From positions 1 to 43,739 of the forward strand of contig JAIVFH010000230.1 in the NCBI GenBank assembly GCA_025765595.1: 43,739 nt of DNA. The letters are read 5' to 3'. Below, in pieces: positions 10,834-22,002 of this stretch. Each line of letters starts with the position of its first letter. Position 1 is the first letter of the stretch. A program made the translations under genes and the position numbers. This DNA is from Obelidium mucronatum. Its lineage: Eukaryota > Chytridiomycota > Chytridiomycetes > Chytridiales > Chytriomycetaceae. Under the pieces are notes generated by a model. That model was not told the DNA's origin and ran no database searches. It worked only from the letters and a program-made list of their open reading frames with translations.

Positions 10834-11945
10834 ATGACAGACCTCATCAATCAAAAACACGTCGATTTTCCTCAAGTTGAAAACGATATTCGCGCAATCT
10901 TAAAGCGCCCAGGATATGACAATGGGAACATTGGACCGGTTCTCATTCGTCTTGCTTGGCACGCTGCAGGAACGTATTCCAAACACGATAACTCTGGTGG
11001 CTCTAATGGCGCTACAATGAGATTTGCACCTGAATCAACTGATGAAGCGAATGCTGGTTTGGATGTTGCAAGGTAAAAACTACTGTTGTGAATTTGATTG
11101 AATTTTTTGCCGTCAGCGAGTCAAAACAACCCAACCCCAACACAGATCCTTCTTGGAACCAATCAAGCAAAAGCATCCCCTGATTTCCTATGCCGATCTC
11201 TGGACTCTTGCTGGGGTTGTCTCTATCGAATCTCTTGGTGGCCCACGCGTTCCGTGGTTTCCAGGAAGAACTGATGTTTCTCTTGCAAACAGTGCAAACG
11301 TCACATCTGATGCCGCTACTGGATGTCCAGTGATGGCTATGATTCCTCCAAACGGTCGACTCCCAGATGCAGCCTTGGACGCGACTCACTTGAGACATAT
11401 TTTCTACCGCATGGGATTCAATGACCGTGATATCGTTGCACTTTCTGGAGCTCATACGTTGGGAATGTGTCATACAGACAGGTGCGCTGCGGCAAACGTG
11501 CCATAAATATTCACTAGATTTTTTCCTTGAATGATCAATTCCAGATCTGGGTACGACGGTGTTTGGACACATCACCCAAACACATTCTCGAACCAATTTT
11601 ACAAAATCTTGATTGATCTCAATTGTGAGTTTTGCGGCCCCTCCTTTTATTTCCGGGTCTCCACACGTTGTGGAATTTTTTTTTTCAAACTCATATTAAC
11701 CCTTCAAATCAGGGCACAAGCGTGATTGGGACGACTGGACAGGTCCTGAACAGTACACAGACGACTCCGAAGAACTCATGATGCTCCCAACGGATATGGC
11801 GCTGATTTGGGATCCAGAATTCCGAGTCATTGTTGCCGAGTACGCCACAAACCAGGACAAGTTCTTTTCAGACTTCTCTGATGCGTTTGCTCGCTTGCTG
11901 GAGCTTGGAGTTTGTCGCTTGCTCCCGTTGAGTAGTCGTCTTTGA
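10834..11945 (+). CDS. Class I heme peroxidase (cytochrome c peroxidase type)
   Basis: Four exons (10834-11072, 11146-11481, 11545-11624, 11713-11945) encode 295 residues. The distal site RLAWH has Arg39, Trp42 and His43. The proximal histidine is His183 in [10 protein letters not shown], and Trp199 lies 16 residues later (GYDGVW), the position of the radical-forming Trp191 of yeast cytochrome c peroxidase. The end segment [19 protein letters not shown]...[13 protein letters not shown] is family-typical. The enzyme reduces hydrogen peroxide using cytochrome c, or ascorbate in hybrid fungal and plant relatives. Unlike yeast Ccp1 there is no mitochondrial presequence: the protein starts [12 protein letters not shown], about where the mature enzyme starts, so a cytosolic form or an unseen upstream targeting exon is possible. 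Confidence 0.93.
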
Positions 11946-12300
11946 AAGTTTTTTCATTGATCGCAAAAAATGAAAAAGAATAAAAGAGTGGTTAAAAAAA
12001 AATGTGGCTCCACTTGGAGTAACCGGCTTTAAGAAGGGGGAGTTGCTCGTTGCACAATTTTTCGAGACAATTTTTCCGTCGTTTTTTTTGCGATGGGCGA
12101 ATCTGATTGGTCGAAAAGTCTGATCTGCAAGTGCTGGTGGAAGACGGATCGGGTCTCTCAACCACCATGAACGCCCCCAACAAAATTATTATCCCAAGAA
12201 CAAAGCAGCGTCGAACCACAACGTAAGGCATCAAGAAGAAGCCCAAAGAAGAAAGCCAAAGTCCCGATTTAGAACCGTGCAAACCGCCCCACAACCATAA
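11946..12300. other. Gap between peroxidase and family member A
   Basis: 355 bp. A short frame opens at 12167 on the + strand (MNAPNKIII...) and stops 19 codons later at TAAGGC. It could be an upstream ORF or a spliced 5' leader of the next gene: GTAAGG at 12221 and an ACCEPTOR-like GATTTAG near 12270 exist, but the spliced frame stops just before the ATG at 12301. A 100-codon antisense frame with one hydrophobic stretch lies over the same DNA and I could not support it. Confidence 0.4.
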
Positions 12301-13092
12301 ATGATCCCACCAGCCAGAGTCAAACTGATACTACATCCCCACGAACCACGCTTTGTCCTCACAGCAGACACAGCAGAGGTCTCCACGGCGATATCACCAG
12401 CCGCCGCTTCCGCTTCTCCGTCGGCGTCGTCCAACACTGACGAAAAGTGCCCACATTTGACCAATCGAGTCACCACAACATGCCAGAATTTATACTCCCT
12501 CTTTGCAACCACAAAACTCACAAACCCAGGAAGACTCATATACGCCCTGGCTGGAGCCTGTTTTCACGCCAAAGCGCCTTTACCGTTTGGAGGACGGAAA
12601 GCTACGCCAGGGTTTGCTGCATTCCAAGGGAGAACTGTGCAGGAGGTGTTGGTGTTTATCATTGAGGGTATGTATACCACGCACTGGAAGCTTGGGACTA
12701 AAGTTGTTGTCAAGTTTGTGTGCGATGCAGTGAATCGTGTTGTTGGGCTCCAGAAAAGTGGCGGCTGTAAAGATACCCTGGATGAGTTGATGATGCGAGG
12801 AATGAAGAGATCCGGTCATATTGACTGGTTTGGTGCACATTATATCCCCAAGTGGCTGCGGCATGTGGAGGAACATGGGGGGGAAAAGAGGCAAAGAAGT
12901 GATTCCGGAGTTTTTTTCTCTGTAAGGAGGCGTGTACCTAGAAAATGTCTGTTGGATAACGTGGCCAGTAGTTCTTCTAGCGAACGAACTGCTTCGCCAA
13001 GTTCTGTCAACTCTGATGAAACGCGCTACAATCGATCAAACAGTGGAGATTCGGATAGGAGTGGGGGCGAAGGAGAAAAATCCTCCAAGTAG
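12301..13092 (+). CDS. Unrecognised paralogous family, member A
   Basis: Intronless frame of 263 residues. The core, about residues 55-195, is shared with two other proteins in this window (at 34612-35328 and 35925-36527). Shared landmarks in order: RLIYALAG, PFGGRKATPGF, a helix-like block around EVLVFIIEGMY, KFVCDAVNRVV, then DELMMRGMKRSGHIDWF and IPKWLRHVEE. I do not recognise this domain. Flanks are disordered: an N-terminal Ala/Ser/Pro stretch and a C-terminal Ser/Arg-rich tail (SSSSSERTAS) with a basic RRRVPRK, possibly a nuclear signal. The absence of introns is unusual in a window where most genes are split, and the two relatives are also intronless. It lies antiparallel to them, some 22 kb away. 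Confidence 0.75.
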   Translation: MIPPARVKLILHPHEPRFVLTADTAEVSTAISPAAASASPSASSNTDEKCPHLTNRVTTTCQNLYSLFATTKLTNPGRLIYALAGACFHAKAPLPFGGRKATPGFAAFQGRTVQEVLVFIIEGMYTTHWKLGTKVVVKFVCDAVNRVVGLQKSGGCKDTLDELMMRGMKRSGHIDWFGAHYIPKWLRHVEEHGGEKRQRSDSGVFFSVRRRVPRKCLLDNVASSSSSERTASPSSVNSDETRYNRSNSGDSDRSGGEGEKSSK

Positions 13093-13201
13093 CTACTAGT
13101 TTGGCAAGCGGGCGCCACAGAAAAAATATCGTTATCTATACTGCTTTGTGTAATTTAAAAAAAAATGTGTACGTTTTGATTTCTTGTTTCTTCCAAAAAA
13201 A

Positions 13202-14895
13202 TCAAAAAACGGTTCCATCCGATACAATATCAATTGGCGGTCCTTTCGAATCTGGCCGCAACTTTGCCGCAACTTCACGACCCAGCTTCCAAGTACCTTT
13301 TTTTAAAAACAAATTCAATAAACTTTTTTAGAGAGACGAAAATTCTATACATACCGGCCTCAAGAACCTTGACCAAGGGAAGCTCTGCAGCAGACATGCC
13401 CAACCTGTTTTGAACGCGAGCTCCAACGAGATCAAGAAGCGCAACAGTTAATCCTCTCCATTCCACAACAGCATCGTCAAAGACTTCAAACTTGGGCACG
13501 GTGGAACCAGAGGTAGCAGCAGCAGCAGCGGCGGCGCCACGGGCTTTGTTTTCAGGCTTCAGAGTAATGACTTCCATGTCTAGGATATGTTGATAGAACT
13601 TAGAATCAGACTCGGGTTCTTGTTAGGGCCTGTGGTGTTGTGGGACATACCAACAAAAAGGCCCCCATTTCTGTACTCAGCCAATCCAGTCATAATTTCC
13701 ATCTCCTCAAAAACGCAATTGAGAAGAGAAAGTGGTTCCATAAGGGAGTATGTAAGCCATTGACTGAGTTTCTACAAAATATGACCACTCGTGAGGAACA
13801 TGAAAGACAAAATACGCTATGGCAAAAAAAAAAACAGAAACATACATGAAACGCGACAAAGTAGAATCCATCATCTTTAGCCAAGTTTGGAATAGGTCCC
13901 GCTGACTTTGAACCCTCCTTCATGATTGCTTCCATCGCCTTGCAAGGCCACACATCTCCCACAGAAACCCCATCGACCGTAGTTCTTGTCGCTGGCCAAA
14001 TGCCACTCAATCCATCCATAACAACCTCCCACAAAACCGTCACTGAAACTCCCAGCTTGCCACCACTTTTTTTGACGCCTTTGGCCAAGATATAGTCCAC
14101 CATATTCCCTGGACGATAATCCTTGTTTTCCTTGTTGTAAAAGAAGCGAGCGTTGACAGGATCCAACAAAACGGATCCCAGTCGCGAGAGCAATGAACAG
14201 CGACCAGCAGCACCAACAAGAGGATTTGAAGCGGATACTTGAAAAGCGTTTTCCAGGGCTTCAACAGAAACGAGTTGAAGAGAGGATGCATCAACGCGTT
14301 GGGGGGTTGAAGTTGGGGTTGCAGAGAATCCACCAGCGAGGAACCAGTCCAATGAGGCAAGAGCAAGTCCTTCCGATCTTTTGATGGGGTTTTTTTTTTG
14401 GTTTTGTTTTGAGTGACAGAGAGACACTTTGAAATTACTGCACCTTCCCAATACAGTTCCATCAGAGAATTTGTAAGACCATTGAGCACCGGCACCTGCA
14501 TCCAACAGCACAGAAACGACAAACAAATCAATAACCCGGCGGACCTATTCACAAAAAAAAAAAAGGGAGTGAGTTAAAACACGTTTTGGGTTTGCGTGGG
14601 GTTCCAAAAAAAAAAAAACCTTTTCAACTTGGTCAACTCCTTCCGCTTTATCCAGCACCAGCTTCTGGATTCTCTTTTCAGTCGCAGAATCGAAATGCCG
14701 CCATCTCGAATGGAAGGGAATATCCTGTGGGGATTTGTAGTCGCGTTTGATGAGGGCAAGGACGCCATCCACCACCGAATCCAGCTTCTCAAGAGATAAA
14801 TCAAAATGGTTTAGATGCTGTGGGTTCTCAAGGAGGAGAGACGTGGTTTGTCTGACGGCGCGAAGACTTCGAAGTTGGTTTGACAAGGGTGGCAT
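13202..14895 (-). CDS. URC4: Urc4-type uracil catabolism protein (DUF1688)
   Basis: Six exons (14895-14620, 14544-14444, 14377-13846, 13771-13651, 13579-13355, 13296-13202) give 449 residues with every junction in frame. The protein matches DUF1688: LRAVRQTT at the start, DAGAGAQWSYKFSDG, SEGLALASLDWFLAGGFSA, VSVGDVWPC and the diagnostic C-terminus TWKLGREVAAKLRP...GPPIDIVSDGTVF. In Lachancea kluyveri Urc4 is one of the URC proteins needed to use uracil as nitrogen source by a route starting from uridine-type nucleotides; its chemistry remains poorly known. The usual length is about 420-450 residues, so this copy is complete. Introns carry long T runs on the coding strand. Confidence 0.9.
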
Positions 14896-15699
14896 TTTTG
14901 TTGTTTCAATGTTACTTTTTTTTAACGTTAATTTTATGAGTTTATTGGTATTTGTCTTGCGCAGCATTCAGCGTATATTCTTTTTGCCAAAACATTTATA
15001 TTGAAACCAAGACTTAACGATCGTCGGTTGATGATTAAGACAAGTATTGCGTGTTTTATGCAAAATTGGATTTCCTCGCAGGTAGAAGAGGACAAAAAAT
15101 GGAAATTTCTCGCCAACATCGTTCCTCCGACGAACCAATCCTGTAAACAGAACAAACAGAATGGACCATCCCCAATCATCTGTTGCCTGAGAACACGCCC
15201 TCCAACCAATGGTTAGGTTGGTTCATTCTAAATGCAATCGGAAGGCACTAAGGAACTCATTAGCCCATACCACCTGGTTATAGAGTTACAAACCAAATAA
15301 GAGGCAATCGAATTGGCAAAACCGGAACTGGAAAGGAAAAGCGAGTGAAGCTGAAGTCTGCCGCTTTGGCTGGATGCAATCAAACATTAAAACTAGCTCA
15401 TTGCTTAATAGAAATATCAATAAATGTTTATTAATTCATTATGTACTGAGTCGTTGGTTGGATTTTTAAGTTGAAAGTGTTGGACTTTCTTAACTGCTCA
15501 ACACTCGAAGCCCGCATCTAAAAATCATCAAAACACCGGATCTATGATGGTATAAGTGCTACAACTTCCATATGCTACCACTAGATGTCGTGGAGGAGCG
15601 CAGTGGGCATGGTTTGTGCGTTCTGCCCTCTCGGCGGAGGAAGAAGTTGCTTTTTTTTCGTCGGACGAATACAGATTAAAAAACAGATTTAAAAGAGAA
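14896..15699. other. Divergent intergenic region with an unresolved open stretch
   Basis: 804 bp between URC4 (-) and the S9 peptidase (+), holding both promoters. On the + strand, 15262-15432 is open and reads PIPPGYRVTNQIRGN..., with a basic KEKRVKLK run, just after a CATTAG acceptor-like site. A second + frame around 15190-15245 reads NQWLGWFILNAIG. I could not join these with canonical splice sites in phase or find an ATG, so no gene is called. No tRNA-like arms were seen. Confidence 0.4.
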
Positions 15700-18033
15700 A
15701 TGGACACTTCGAAGCCGTATGGAAGGTTCACGTCGCCCATCACGACTGATTCGTTTGCAGCAGCAGCAATCGGCATTTCGGTACAGTGTAGTCGCCCAGT
15801 TTTATTTGTGTCCGTACTCAGTAAGCGCGCGCCGGCAGATGCTTGTGCCGGACAAGCAGCAGGGAGTGCTGTACCACGTGGAGACGCGGCCGAACGACGG
15901 CGGACGGGCGGCGCTTGTTGTCGAAGGCGCGGAAGACGCGGCCGGGTTTAGCGGCGTCAGTCTGCGGACGAGGTTTGTTTGTTTTTGAAGTCGTTGTTTT
16001 GACTTTGGACGCCGAATCGAAGAAACTGAAAAACAACGACTCGAACGACTCGACAGCGTCCACGAGTACGGCGGCGCGCCGGCAGCAGCGCTCGGCGGCG
16101 CCGTGGTGTTTGCGGACGCAGCGGCGGGCGGCGGCGTGTTTGTTGCGGACTTGAAGGACAACAACACGAAAACGAAAGTGCGCGGACTCGCGACGCGCCG
16201 CTTCGCCGACTTTGCGGTGCATCCGACGCTGCGCTGCGCCGTGTGCGTCCAGGTGCGCTGCCGCGAAGGAGTCTGCGTGTGACTCATCAAACAAAAACTA
16301 GGAGTCGCACGCTGAAGACGCGTCGGTGCAGAACAAGTTGGTGCTCATCAGTCTCGACAGCGAGGAGCCAACAGAGCCAACTGTCATTGCAAACGGAAAA
16401 GACTTTTACACGGCTCCACGGTTCTCAACAGATGGATCCCACCTGGCCTGGATCGAATGGAATCTTCCCGCAATGCCATGGACCCAGTCCTCTCTCCATC
16501 TTGCCGAATTCAACATTGAAACAGGTCGGCTGGAATCTCCACGTACGATCGCTTCGGGGCCATTCAGTGTTTCCCAACCACGGTGGTCTCCAACACAACA
16601 AGGACATCTCATTTTCGCAAGTGACGAAAGCGGTTACTACAACCTCTATCAATATGACATTATTTCCAAAGTCACAAAACCACTGTTGAAAACCCCTCAC
16701 ATTGGCGACTTTTCGTTTCCCGACTGGGAACTCGGCCAGCAAAAGTACGACTTTCTTCCCAACGGAAACGTGATTGCTGGACATTCCAATAAGGATGGAA
16801 CGGGCTCCATATCCGTCATTGACCCAACCACTCAAACAATGACTACTCTTGCCACAGGCCATATCGTGGAATCTCTCTGTACAATCAATGAACGCGTTTT
16901 TATTGTTTCTGGGACTCCACTTTCTCCAATTGGATTGAGTCAAGTCGTTTTGAATGAGACGTTTGATCAAGTTGTTGAATTCAAGCTCATCAAGAGTACT
17001 ACAGATGGATTAAAGGGACTTGATCCGGCGAAATGGATCTCGGTTGCTGAGTCTATTGAATTTCCAACTGAAAATGGATTGACGGCTTTTGGATACTTGT
17101 GAGTTCTCGTGTGTGTGTTTATGTGTGTGTGTTTATTGGTGTGTGTTTTTTTGATTTTTGGGACTAAAACCAATCAATAACAATATTCCAAAAAAGCTAT
17201 GCCCCTAAAAATCCAAACCACGCTCCCCCGAACGCATCAGATAAACCACCACTGCGTGTTTTATGCCACGGAGGCCCCACTGCCGCAAGCGACAACATTG
17301 TTTCACCCAAAATACAATACTGGACGTCGCGTGGGTGGGCAGTGTTTGATATCAATTATGGAGGCTCATGCGGGTATGGTCGCGAATACCGCGAGCGATT
17401 GGATGGAAACTGGGGAATTGTGGATGTTGCGGATGTGTGTAATGGGGCGTTGCATTTAGCGAAACTTGGGAAAGTGGATCGAAATCGGCTTTGTATTGCG
17501 GGAGGATCAGCTGGTTTGGTTCTTGTCTCTTTTTTTTTTTTGGTGTTTTTTTTTAATAGTTTTTTTTCTATTTGTTTTCAATTTTTAAGGCGGTTTCACT
17601 ACGTTGGCGGCTCTTACTTTCCGGCCGGATGTTTTCGCAGCTGGTGCGAGCAGTTATGGAATTTGCGATTTGAAAAGTTTGGCTGAGTTGACACACAAGT
17701 TTGAGGTAATTCTAAAATTAGTGCGATTTTGGAATTTTTTGTGATTTTCAACTCCTTTTTTTTTTTCTCAAATCTTTGCTAGTCCAAATACCTGGATATC
17801 ATTCTCGGCACAACCCACCTCTCTGACTCGGAAATCCAAGAACTGTATCGCACGCGGTCTCCCATAAACTTTGTTGACAACATCCGCGTCCCACTTTTGG
17901 TGTTGCAAGGGAGTTTGGACCGTGTTGTGCCAGTGGAACAGGCGGAAAAGATTGTTGAAGCCATTAGGAAACGGAATGGGGTTGTTGGATATGAGGTTTG
18001 TTGTTTGTATATTTTTTTTTTCCTCTGTTTCCA

Positions 18034-18067
<34 letters not shown>

Positions 18068-18195
18068 TTAAAAGAAACTTTCCCCCCCCCAAAAAGCTTT
18101 TTGAAGGTGAAGGACATGGATGGAAGAAGGGAGAGAATATTAAACGTAGTGTTGAAGTGGAGATGGAGTTTTATTTGAAGGCGTTTGGGATTTGA
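15700..18195 (+). CDS. Prolyl oligopeptidase family (S9) serine peptidase
   Basis: Eight exons (15700-15780, 15839-15972, 16057-16252, 16302-17098, 17197-17513, 17590-17705, 17783-17995, 18097-18195) give 650 residues. Residues about 1-380 form the beta-propeller ([28 protein letters not shown]). The C-terminal alpha/beta hydrolase domain has the triad Ser507 in GGSAGG, Asp593 in QGSLDRVVP and His625 in GEGHGW; the oxyanion-side CHGGPT and [12 protein letters not shown] motifs are present. This matches the S9C/acylaminoacyl-peptidase-like branch. It probably removes dipeptides or acyl-amino acids from short peptides in the cytosol; no signal peptide is seen. Exons 2-3 are strikingly GC-rich compared with the rest of the gene. 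The last intron carries a T31 tract and a C9 run. Confidence 0.92.
18036..18066 (+). repeat. T31 homopolymer in the last intron of the S9 peptidase
   Basis: Thirty-one consecutive T followed shortly by nine C (18082-18090), all within the intron 17996-18096. Its length is probably polymorphic or uncertain in assembly. It lies in the pyrimidine tract position relative to the AAAAAG acceptor. Confidence 0.9.
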
Positions 18196-18423
18196 ATGAT
18201 TTATGGTGATTTTTTGAACAAAAATGTTTTTTGATTGGTCTCTTGTGTCTTTGGTTGTTGTTGTTGTTGAATAATGAGCGTGTTTGAGTTCTTCCGGCTA
18301 AAACACCGTAATAGTTGAAACTTCTGGCAGTTTTCTCAAACTCAAAGTTGTTGTCAAAAGCAGAAGTTTCATAATTATCGTTATCTATTTTTTTTTTGTA
18401 AAAAGCTGGTTTTGATTTCCCTT

Positions 18424-19229
18424 TCAGCAATTATTCAGCTTTTTTGATTGAGTTCTCTGATTTTGCTGCAAAAAGGAAAAAAAAAGGCGATTAACCATCC
18501 ATTATTTTGAATTATTATTATTATAGTTTGGGAAATTTACAAAAAAAAACGTACAAACCAAACCCGTACTTTCTTCCTCTCCAAATTTAAATCTGTTGCG
18601 ATTTCACCAATTCGTGCACGAGATGGATGTGAGTCAATGTCAAATAGATTCTTCAAGATCCGTTTCGCGTTTCGGGGGATGGGTATTCTTTTGTATTCTT
18701 TGGTAGAGGTTCTGATGCTGCTGTTGCTGTTGCTGCTGCTGCTGCTGCTGATGGCACCCGGTGCTATTACAATCGGCTCTGGTCCAGCCGGTGGAAATAG
18801 TTGTTGGGTTGTGTCCATATTTCGTGGGTGTTCAAGCACCGCCACCGAATTACATGCTATAGAGCAAGGTGCAAACACACTGAGGGTTTCACTCCCCATT
18901 TGAGAAAGATCAATATTCATTAAAAGAGATGCATCAACTGGCTGTAGTAGCGGGTGCAAGTTGGTTCCCGTGGTGTGTTGCAGAGTCCTCGGTGGCAAAG
19001 GACCCTCGCGATAAGAAAGGTGACGCCTTGGTTCTTGAATAGAGTGAGTCTGTAACGAGTGTTGTTGCGTATAGTTGTTGTTGCTGTTGTTGTTGGATGT
19101 GAGGGCTGTTGTTGTTGTTGCTGTTGTTGTGGAAGTTGAGTTCTCGGCTTGGGCTGGCTTATTCAAGGTGGGTATCATCAGCCAGTGTAACTCATCAGTT
19201 GCTTGATTCAAGTGAATATAGTTGCTCAT
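18424..19229 (-). CDS. Homeodomain transcription factor
   Basis: Two exons, 19229-18555 and 18465-18424, give 238 residues. The N-terminal 160 residues are low-complexity, rich in Thr, Asn, Gln and Ser. The homeodomain lies at the C-terminus, from about TKEYKRIPI to the end: helix 2 carries DIDSHPSRARIGEIA and helix 3 reads KVRVWF|QNQRTQSKK, where the bar marks the intron. Trp48, Phe49, Asn51 and Arg53 of the homeodomain are all present; position 52, usually Arg, is Gln. Only five residues follow the helix. The unspliced frame would stop inside the recognition helix (WFVRFFL), so splicing is needed for DNA binding. The Ser/Asn run comes from an imperfect CTG/TTG repeat. Confidence 0.88.
18712..18750. 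repeat. Imperfect CTG/TTG trinucleotide repeat
   Basis: Tandem ctg and ttg triplets on the + strand encode a Ser/Asn run on the minus strand just before the homeodomain. A similar ttg-rich stretch at about 19065-19130 encodes Asn/Thr runs in the same protein. Confidence 0.8.
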
Positions 19230-20533
<1,304 letters not shown>

Positions 20534-20667
20534 CTTTTGTGAATTATTATTGAATATTTAAAATAATTTATGCGCACTGCAACTAATCCACGTTAACCTT
20601 AACAAAAAATAAACATGAGCTGTATCCACTTTAATATCAGCTACGTTTTTTCTTCTTTGGTTTTTTT

Positions 20668-21974
20668 TTAATGGTCGTGGTTGTGCTCTCCCTTCAAACC
20701 AGACAAATCCTTCGTCACCTCGACTGGAGTTCCCAACAACACCAACTTGTTCACAACAGTCGTCTCACACGTCTCCAAATTCTGTCCAATAAACAACGTA
20801 ATACTCTGTACACTCTGGTACTTTACGAAACGCAGATTCACGGTTGCAGTCAAAATGTCACTTCCTTCTTGTTTAGTGTACAAGGGAGCCAAGTCAATGA
20901 CTTCAATTGGTTCGATGGAATCGGCTTCGTCAAATGAAAGAGTTGTGGGGCGATTAATAAATGTTTTGAGGGTACGTGGCGCCTTGTCTGGGATGTTTTT
21001 TTGTAAAGGTTAAAACTCATTGCAGGAGTGAAAACACCACCACCTTTTGGTCCAGAAATAACCAAAGAATGAACCTTGACAACCTGGTTGAAAGGGACAA
21101 CCAAAATCAATTGTTCATCAACATCACTCTCCAAAAACTGCTTCGAGTCTTTTCCAAAGATGCTCCCAACTGTGTGGTCATCCGACTGGTTCAAGCATTC
21201 AACTTGACGCATATCAATAAACTCAGTGAGAGTACCCTATTTGTTTTTGTGATTTATACTATTAACAATGTATCGATACGGAGTGTTTCCTCGCAAAATT
21301 CTTACATGTGGACCAGAAGATGGACCCCCACTTCCAGAGGCTCCATCTTGAGGACCTTGGTGTTGATCAACGAGCGCCTGTTGCGGTTGATGTTTGAATT
21401 GTGATTCCTCGACAAGTCAATGGCGAAACATACCTGCAACTGTCTCGGGTCCGCACCTTTCATGGATCCCACCAATTCACCACTTTTATAAAAATGGAAC
21501 GTAGGAACAGACGTGATATTATTTTTTCCAGCAGTCTCCTGAGTTTTTTGAACAAGTCATGTCATGCGTCTGGGGTTAGCAAAAGAGCCGGATACAACCG
21601 AAGAGTAGGGTGAAAGAAAAAAAAACCTTCAGCTGATCAATATCAATTGTAGTGAACGTAACGTGTCTGTACTTTGAGGCCAATTCAGCGTAGAATGGTT
21701 TGATGGCCTTGCACTAGATTCAGCGTGTTTAGAGCACACTCGAAAACGTACAAACAGAGGATACTCACGGGACCACACCAGGAGGCAGTGAAGTCAGCGA
21801 CAATCTGTATAAGTTGTTTGTTGTTTGTGTGGATAATTAGAAACTCTGGTCCAGTCGAAGAACCAAATCCAAAAACAGCTTCCAAGAAAAACAACGCACA
21901 AGCTTCGTGGGTTCCGCTGAAGCCAACGTCTCTGCGAATTGGGCGTCTGAAGCCATGTTTTTGACAAAGGCCAT
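20668..21974 (-). CDS. TXNL1-like thioredoxin with PITH domain
   Basis: Seven exons (21974-21900, 21804-21769, 21713-21627, 21538-21434, 21377-21306, 21236-21038, 20987-20668) give 297 residues, close to human TXNL1 (289). The N-terminal thioredoxin fold has the active site WCGPC (split by an intron between Pro and Cys) and cis-Pro segment TSVPTFHFYKSGE. A Gly/Ser/Pro linker follows, then a PITH domain: EFIDMRQVECLNQSDDH, LESDVDEQLILVVPFNQVVK, KTFINRPTTLSFDEADS. TXNL1 is a redox protein associated with the 26S proteasome lid through PITH. A tempting 29-nt intron near 21020 is replaced by a 50-nt one (21037-20988) that gives SGPKGGDKAPRTLKTF, as the family requires. The start codon is 28 bp from the divergent mannosyltransferase start. 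Confidence 0.93.
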
Positions 21975-22002
21975 CTTAGAGGATTTTTTAAGTTTCAAAT
22001 AA
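21975..22002. promoter_or_regulatory. 28-bp divergent start-to-start interval
   Basis: TXNL1-like (-) and the first GT71 gene (+) have start codons only 28 bp apart. Both starts are well supported (conserved N-terminus; TM anchor). Promoters or transcript leaders must therefore extend into the opposite gene. Confidence 0.7.

Noticed and set aside
11992..12294. Antisense 100-codon frame with one hydrophobic stretch
   Set aside because: It overlaps the leader of family member A, has no homology or splice support, and its hydrophobicity arises from runs in AT-rich DNA.
14896..15699. tRNA or other structured RNA in the URC4/S9 gap
   Set aside because: No A/B-box pair, acceptor stem or CCA-adjacent stem could be found on either strand.
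16243..16689. Second open frame over the S9 peptidase exon 4
   Set aside because: It is a shifted shadow of the propeller-coding exon; only the frame from 16302 carries S9 motifs.
20988..21037. Apparent 29-nt intron in the TXNL1-like gene
   Set aside because: A donor 21 nt upstream gives a normal 50-nt intron and removes residues not found in the PITH family.
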